Source of the DNA: UBA2396 sp038042175
GTDB taxonomy: Bacteria > Planctomycetota > Phycisphaerae > Phycisphaerales > UBA1924
Assembly (NCBI GenBank): GCA_964358855.1
Contig: CAYHQQ010000016.1
Coordinates: 7,247-71,246, forward strand
Length of the DNA stretch: 64,000 nucleotides
Direction: 5' to 3'
Position 1 is the first letter of the stretch. Each line of letters begins with the position of its first letter. Of this stretch, positions 59,938 through 64,000 are shown piece after piece. The notes below the pieces were generated by a model. It saw only the letters and a list, made by a program, of their open reading frames with translations, was not told where the DNA came from and did not search any database. The translations under genes were made by a program, and so were the position numbers.

Positions 59938-61884
59938 ATGCTTGTTGTCGAAAAGCGGCCCCGTGATCTGAGCTGGGTTCACGCCGGACCATTGCTGTTT
60001 GGAGATTGGGGCACGAGCCGTCTGTACGTGCTGGGGCTCGCGTTCTACTTCACGGCCCACGCCTCGCCGATCTATCTGGCGGCGATGAGCGTCTTGATGG
60101 CCGGGGTGGCGTGGTGCTACACGATCATCTGCCGGGAGTTTCAAGAGGGTGGGGGGGTGTACGCGGTGGCGCGGCGGATCAACCCGACGCTGGCGATTTT
60201 CGGCGCGACGCTGCTCTTGTGCGACTACATCGTGACGGCGTCGCTGTCGATCGTGGACGGGATGCACTACTTCGGCGTCCCGCACGATTCCAAGCCGCTG
60301 ACGATCGGGCTTTGCGTGGCGGTGATCGCGTTCATCGGGTTTCTCAACTGGTTTGGCGCCCGGCGGGCGGGGCAGTTCGCGATGGTGGTGGCGGTGGTCG
60401 CGCTGGCGACCTCGGCGATCATCGGGCTCTTGAGCTTTCCCTTCGTCAAGGTCGGGCTGGAGAATCTGTCGTGGGGCGACGCGAGCATCTCGTCGCTGGG
60501 GACGCGGTGGACGAGCTTTGTCGGGATCGTGCTCGCGCTCTCGGGGGTCGAGGCCGTCGCCAACATGACGGGGCTCATGAAGCAGCCGGTGCCAAAGACG
60601 GCGAGGCGGACGATCTGGCCGGTGCTGCTGGAGGTGGTGCTGCTGAACATGATCTTCGGGATCGCGCTCACGGGCCTGTCGGGCCTCCTGACCACGATGC
60701 AGCCCGACGTGGTGACCTATGAGCACCTGGGGCAGCTGAGCTCGGATCAGGTGCCGGTGGAGGTGAAGGAGTACCGCGACACGGCGGTGCGCGTGCTGGC
60801 GGAGCACGCGGGCGCGCACTTTGGCGGGGCGGGGCTGGGTCGGTGGCTGGGGATCGGCTCGGGGATCGCGTTTGGCATGCTGCTGATCAGCGCGACCAAC
60901 ACGGCGATCATGGCGATGGTGTCGGTGCTGTACGCGATGGCGCACGATCGCGAGCTGCCCCCGGGGCTCACGCGGCTCAATTCGATGGGCGTGCCATGGA
61001 TGGGGCTGGTGGCGGGGTGCGTGGCGCCGGTGGCGCTCTTGCTGGTGATGAGCGACGTGGCGCAGCTCGCGGATCTGTACGCGGTGGGGGTGTGTGGGGC
61101 GGTGACCATCAGCGTGATGGGGTGCGTGATCAACCGGAAGCTGGCGATCGGGGTGTGGGAGCGTCGCGGCATGGCGGTGGTGGGGCTGACGATGCTGGCG
61201 ATCGAGGCGACGATCATCGTGACCAAGTGGCACGCGACGGTGTTCGCGGCGGTGGTGATCGGCAGCGTGCTTGTGGTTCGGTGGATTATGCTGGCGATGC
61301 GCAAGGAACAGGTCGAGGTGCCGCCCACGGGGTGGCTGGCGGAGCTTCGCTCGTCGGGCAAGGTCCCGCAGGCGACGGGGCCCAGGATCATGCTGGCCGC
61401 GCGAGGGCGCGACCAGGCCGAGTTCGCGGTCGATCTGGCCAAGCGTCGGGGCGGGATGCTGTTTGCGATCTTCGTGAGGCCTCTGCGGGTGATCGACCCG
61501 GGGCCGGGGATGGCTCCCAGGATCGAGGACGACCCCGACGCGCTTGAGGCGCTGGGCACGGTGCTGATGCTGGCCAAGGCCCAGGACGTGCCGTTCGTGC
61601 CGATCTATGTAGTGAGCCCGGACATCGCCGCCGAGGTGCTGGACTACACGGTGACGTTCGGGTGCGACACGCTGATCATGGGCAAGTCGCGCCGGACGTC
61701 GTTCGCCAGGGCGATGGGCGGCGACGTGGTGGGCGAGATCGCGTCGACGATTCCAGAGGGCGTCACGCTCTTGACCAGGGCGCCGGGCTCATCCCAGCCC
61801 GTCGAGCAGATCGTCATGGTCAAGGACGAGGACGACGCGACTCCGCCCCAGCCGGGCGGTCCGCCGGGACCGCACGGGATCTGA
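59938..61884 (+). CDS. APC-superfamily amino acid transporter fused to Usp-like domain
   Basis: 648 residues. The first 450 form about 12 membrane helices of an APC-family permease (GDWGTSRLYVLGLAFYFTAHASPIYLAAMSVLMAG, REFQEGGGVYAVARRINP, LSGVEAVANMTGLMKQPVPKTARRTIWP). After a cytoplasmic linker, residues 475-620 are a universal stress protein-like domain: RIMLAARGRDQAEFAVDLAKRRGGMLFAIFVRPLRV and VTFGCDTLIMGKSRRTSFARAMGGDVV. The Usp part may bind ATP and gate transport. Substrate unknown; it converges with the FDYD gene six bases away. Confidence 0.82.
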   Translation: MLVVEKRPRDLSWVHAGPLLFGDWGTSRLYVLGLAFYFTAHASPIYLAAMSVLMAGVAWCYTIICREFQEGGGVYAVARRINPTLAIFGATLLLCDYIVTASLSIVDGMHYFGVPHDSKPLTIGLCVAVIAFIGFLNWFGARRAGQFAMVVAVVALATSAIIGLLSFPFVKVGLENLSWGDASISSLGTRWTSFVGIVLALSGVEAVANMTGLMKQPVPKTARRTIWPVLLEVVLLNMIFGIALTGLSGLLTTMQPDVVTYEHLGQLSSDQVPVEVKEYRDTAVRVLAEHAGAHFGGAGLGRWLGIGSGIAFGMLLISATNTAIMAMVSVLYAMAHDRELPPGLTRLNSMGVPWMGLVAGCVAPVALLLVMSDVAQLADLYAVGVCGAVTISVMGCVINRKLAIGVWERRGMAVVGLTMLAIEATIIVTKWHATVFAAVVIGSVLVVRWIMLAMRKEQVEVPPTGWLAELRSSGKVPQATGPRIMLAARGRDQAEFAVDLAKRRGGMLFAIFVRPLRVIDPGPGMAPRIEDDPDALEALGTVLMLAKAQDVPFVPIYVVSPDIAAEVLDYTVTFGCDTLIMGKSRRTSFARAMGGDVVGEIASTIPEGVTLLTRAPGSSQPVEQIVMVKDEDDATPPQPGGPPGPHGI

Positions 61885-61890
61885 ATCTTC

Positions 61891-62304
61891 TCAGCAGCCG
61901 GCCTCGAAGAAGCCGATGAAGGCGTCGTAGTCGAAGAAGTCGACGGCGCTGTCCCTGGTGATGTCAGCGCTTGGCAGGCCGCCCTCAAAGGCGGCGACAA
62001 AGGCGTCGTAATCAAAGAAGTCCACGGCCCCGTCGCGGTTGAAGTCGCCCACGCAGCGGGAGTGGAGGTTGGCCGACGGGGGCACCCAGTATCCGTTGTA
62101 GAGCGTGAAGGTGCCGTCGGTGAGAACGCCCGAGACGTCGGACTGACCCACGGTCGAGAGGAGGTCGAATCCGTCGGCACTGCTGGCGCCCCCGCCGCCG
62201 GCGATCGTGGACCACACCAGCACGATGGGGTCGTCGGCGCGTGCGGCGCCGCACGCGATCAGGAGCGCGGACGCCACGATGGCATGCGAGAGAAGGCGGC
62301 TCAT
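61891..62304 (-). CDS. Small secreted protein with two FDYD repeats
   Basis: 137 residues. Signal peptide MSRLLSHAIVASALLIACGAARA. The short middle (VLVWSTIAGGGGASSADGFDLLSTVGQSD, TLYNGYWVP) is the kind found in planctomycete proteins that end in a dockerin-like module. C-terminal repeats: GDFNRDGAVDFFDYDAFV and DITRDSAVDFFDYDAFI, followed by a final Cys. In the second repeat one calcium-loop Gly is Ser. Its ATG overlaps the stop of the collagen-like gene (ATGA), so the two are co-translated. Confidence 0.75.
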   Translation of the reverse strand: MSRLLSHAIVASALLIACGAARADDPIVLVWSTIAGGGGASSADGFDLLSTVGQSDVSGVLTDGTFTLYNGYWVPPSANLHSRCVGDFNRDGAVDFFDYDAFVAAFEGGLPSADITRDSAVDFFDYDAFIGFFEAGC

Positions 62305-64000
62305 CGGCGGACAATCTCCTTGAGATCGACGACGGGCTGGACGGGCTGCTGAGGCTGGGCGGGGCCGCCGATGCGGCTTGACTCAGGGCGGCCATAGGCC
62401 TCGGGCGAGAGGAGCTTGCCGCGTGTCGCGGGGCCCTTGGACTCTTCAACGGTGACGCGATTGGCGTTGGCCCAGGGGTCGTGGCGGATACCGGTGACGG
62501 TCCAGGAGACTTCCAGGCCGCCCGTGCCGCCGGCGATCTTGAACTGGTTGCCCTTGATCTTCTGGGCGATGTAGACGGGGGCGTAGCCGCCCACGCAGGT
62601 GAGCTGGTAGCGGAAATCGCCGTTGAGAGCCTCGAAGTACGCCGGGAGTATGACGATCGCCTCGCCGGAAGCGTCGAGGGTGACGATCCCGTCGTAGAAG
62701 GTCTTCATGTCGGGGCTTTCGATGCTGACGTGGTTGAGGAACTTGTTGCTCGGGTCGAGGGGGTGGTCGATCTTGAAGAGCTTGGCCTGAGCCGAGAGGG
62801 TGCCGGTGACGTTGACGTTGCCCTGGAACCAGCCGGCCCAGGAGTTGGTGATGAGGGGCGACTCGCCGTAGACGCCGTAGCGGGTGATGCCGTTGTTGGT
62901 GGCGTTGGTGTTTCGCCCCATGACGCCGGTGCCGCCGGAGCTGACGCTGAGCCCGTAGACGCCCGAGCCGGTGCCGGTAGTGGCGGTGTTGTTGCCGTAG
63001 ACAGCCCGACCCGAGACGTTGTTGGTCTCGCCCCAGATGCCATTGAGGTTGCCGTTGCCGTAGGTGCCTGTGCCGAAGCTGGAGCCTGAGAGCCCCTGAA
63101 CACCAAAGGCGTTGCCGGACTGGGCAGAGTTGACGCCAAAGATGCCGATGCCGGTGGGTGAGGTTGATTCACCCTCGGTGGCGATGCCCGCGCTGTAGCC
63201 GTAGACGCCGATGCCGGTGGGGCTGGAAGCCTTGCCCTGGACGCCGAAGTTGAGTCCCGTGGGGGAGGTGTTCCAGAAGAACCCTGCGTTGCCGACAGCG
63301 CTGTTGTTCATGGCGATGACGGCGTTGTTGCCCGTGCTGGTGACCGAGAGCGAGTCGGTCGGAGTGCTGGTGCCGATGCCGACGCGTCCGGTCGTGAAGA
63401 CGGCGTCGTTACCATTCAACGTAAAGGGGGAGGCGCCGGGGATTCCTTGCGGGCCGGTGGCACCTTGGGGGCCGGTGTTTCCCGTCAAGCCTTGGGGACC
63501 AGTCGCCCCGATGGGACCTTGGGGACCGATTGGACCCTGATCGCCGGCGGGTCCGGTCAAACCTTGCGGGCCTTGGGGTCCTGTCGTTCCGGTTGGGCCG
63601 GTGAGTCCTTGGGGACCGGTGGCGCCTGCGGGACCGGTCAGGCCTTGAGGTCCGGCGGGGCCCTGAGCACCAGAAACACCGCGTTCGCCCTGCTTGCCGT
63701 CCTGACCGATCGGGCCGATGGGACCGATGGCGCCCGTGTCGCCCTTGGCGGCAACGAGTGACCAGTAGGCGGGAGAACTGGACGGACTGTTTCCGATGTT
63801 GTTGTCGGTGAGTGAGCGATAGGTCGATCCATTGAACAACACCGCGTTGTTCGAGGCGTACGTGGTGTTGCTCGCCCAGGCCGCGTGCCATTCCAGAGCG
63901 CCCAATCCGGCGGGACCCTGTGGCCCGGCAACACCTTGCGGCCCTGTCGGTCCCTCGGCGCCCGTGGCGCCGGTCGGACCCTGAGTGCCCGTGTCACCCT
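62301..64000 (-). CDS. Collagen-like GXY-repeat protein with fiber-type C-terminal domain, partial (runs off right edge)
   Basis: The reading frame continues without stop to base 64000, so the N-terminus is missing. The visible part starts in Gly-X-Y repeats, then a 45-residue globular insert (LEWHAAWASNTTYASNNAVLFNGSTYRS, a carbohydrate-binding type 5/12-like fold), a second collagen stretch of some 30 GXY triplets, a repeat region of GVYGYSxG, GIFGVNS, GVYGLSVSSGGTGVMGRN type, and a C-terminal domain (FKIDHPLDPSNKFLNHVSIESPDMKTFYDGIVTLDASGEAIVILP). It resembles phage tail-fibre or bacterial surface-fibre proteins. Co-translated with the small FDYD protein. Confidence 0.82.
   Translation of the reverse strand, partial: GDTGTQGPTGATGAEGPTGPQGVAGPQGPAGLGALEWHAAWASNTTYASNNAVLFNGSTYRSLTDNNIGNSPSSSPAYWSLVAAKGDTGAIGPIGPIGQDGKQGERGVSGAQGPAGPQGLTGPAGATGPQGLTGPTGTTGPQGPQGLTGPAGDQGPIGPQGPIGATGPQGLTGNTGPQGATGPQGIPGASPFTLNGNDAVFTTGRVGIGTSTPTDSLSVTSTGNNAVIAMNNSAVGNAGFFWNTSPTGLNFGVQGKASSPTGIGVYGYSAGIATEGESTSPTGIGIFGVNSAQSGNAFGVQGLSGSSFGTGTYGNGNLNGIWGETNNVSGRAVYGNNTATTGTGSGVYGLSVSSGGTGVMGRNTNATNNGITRYGVYGESPLITNSWAGWFQGNVNVTGTLSAQAKLFKIDHPLDPSNKFLNHVSIESPDMKTFYDGIVTLDASGEAIVILPAYFEALNGDFRYQLTCVGGYAPVYIAQKIKGNQFKIAGGTGGLEVSWTVTGIRHDPWANANRVTVEESKGPATRGKLLSPEAYGRPESSRIGGPAQPQQPVQPVVDLKEIVRR

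Overview
The window looks like a chromosomal segment of a high-GC planctomycete, most likely of the Phycisphaerae. The reasons are the type II secretion pseudopilins, several secreted proteins ending in paired dockerin-like FDYD calcium-loop motifs, a PEP-CTERM-like exported protein, a collagen-like GXY protein, a flagellar operon with tandem flagellins, and many short palindromic repeats placed just after stop codons. The taxonomic call is an inference from gene content; there is no rRNA or tRNA gene here to confirm it.

Layout: 1-4844 (minus) is a type II secretion operon, transcribed gspF, gspG, two near-identical gspI copies, gspJ and a gspK that runs off the left edge. The matching secretin (gspD) and a TPR lipoprotein lie apart at 28456-32379. 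5135-8870 holds a threonine 3-dehydrogenase that lacks the structural zinc site, then a small accessory stretch (SUKH protein, Fic protein with a clear promoter and operator) bounded by copies of a palindromic element. 8871-18015 carries a PEP-CTERM-like protein, a LURP-one protein, an FtsX-like permease, pgeF with a palindromic element inside its reading frame, a beta-helix protein, hscA and an ABC-F ATPase. 18144-21258 (minus) is a probable operon of a lipoprotein, a fungal-type cytosine deaminase and a NapH/NosR-like iron-sulfur membrane protein fused to TPRs. ispF, a GT39-like membrane protein (next to a 10-N assembly gap), a tyrosine phosphatase-like protein, recR, rpoN, a racemase and hscB follow.

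32835-34977 has a possible HigBA-like toxin-antitoxin pair split by palindromes, a small conserved hypothetical gene and psuG. 35306-39446 encodes two large secreted proteins with C-terminal FDYD repeats. 39475-47768 is mixed metabolism and membrane genes (glycosylasparaginase, coiled-coil membrane protein, glycosyltransferase plus MFS pair, Hsp20, threonine aldolase, PPK2).

48041-58835 (minus) is a coherent flagellar cluster transcribed flgI, flgJ (rod-binding domain only), flgN, flgK, flgL, fliW, csrA, flagellin 2, flagellin 1. The FliW-CsrA-flagellin circuit is complete. The leader of flagellin 2 contains two hairpins that present GGA in the loop, one of them sequestering the ribosome binding site; csrA carries an unusually long Pro/His/Ser-rich tail. 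truB, an APC transporter fused to a Usp domain, a small secreted FDYD protein and a collagen-like protein that runs off the right edge complete the window.

The strongest leads for something new are the CsrA-flagellin hairpins with the extended CsrA, the palindromic element families (including the in-frame insertion in pgeF and two large nested palindromes), the FDYD C-terminal tag shared by three exported proteins, and the FeS-TPR fusion.
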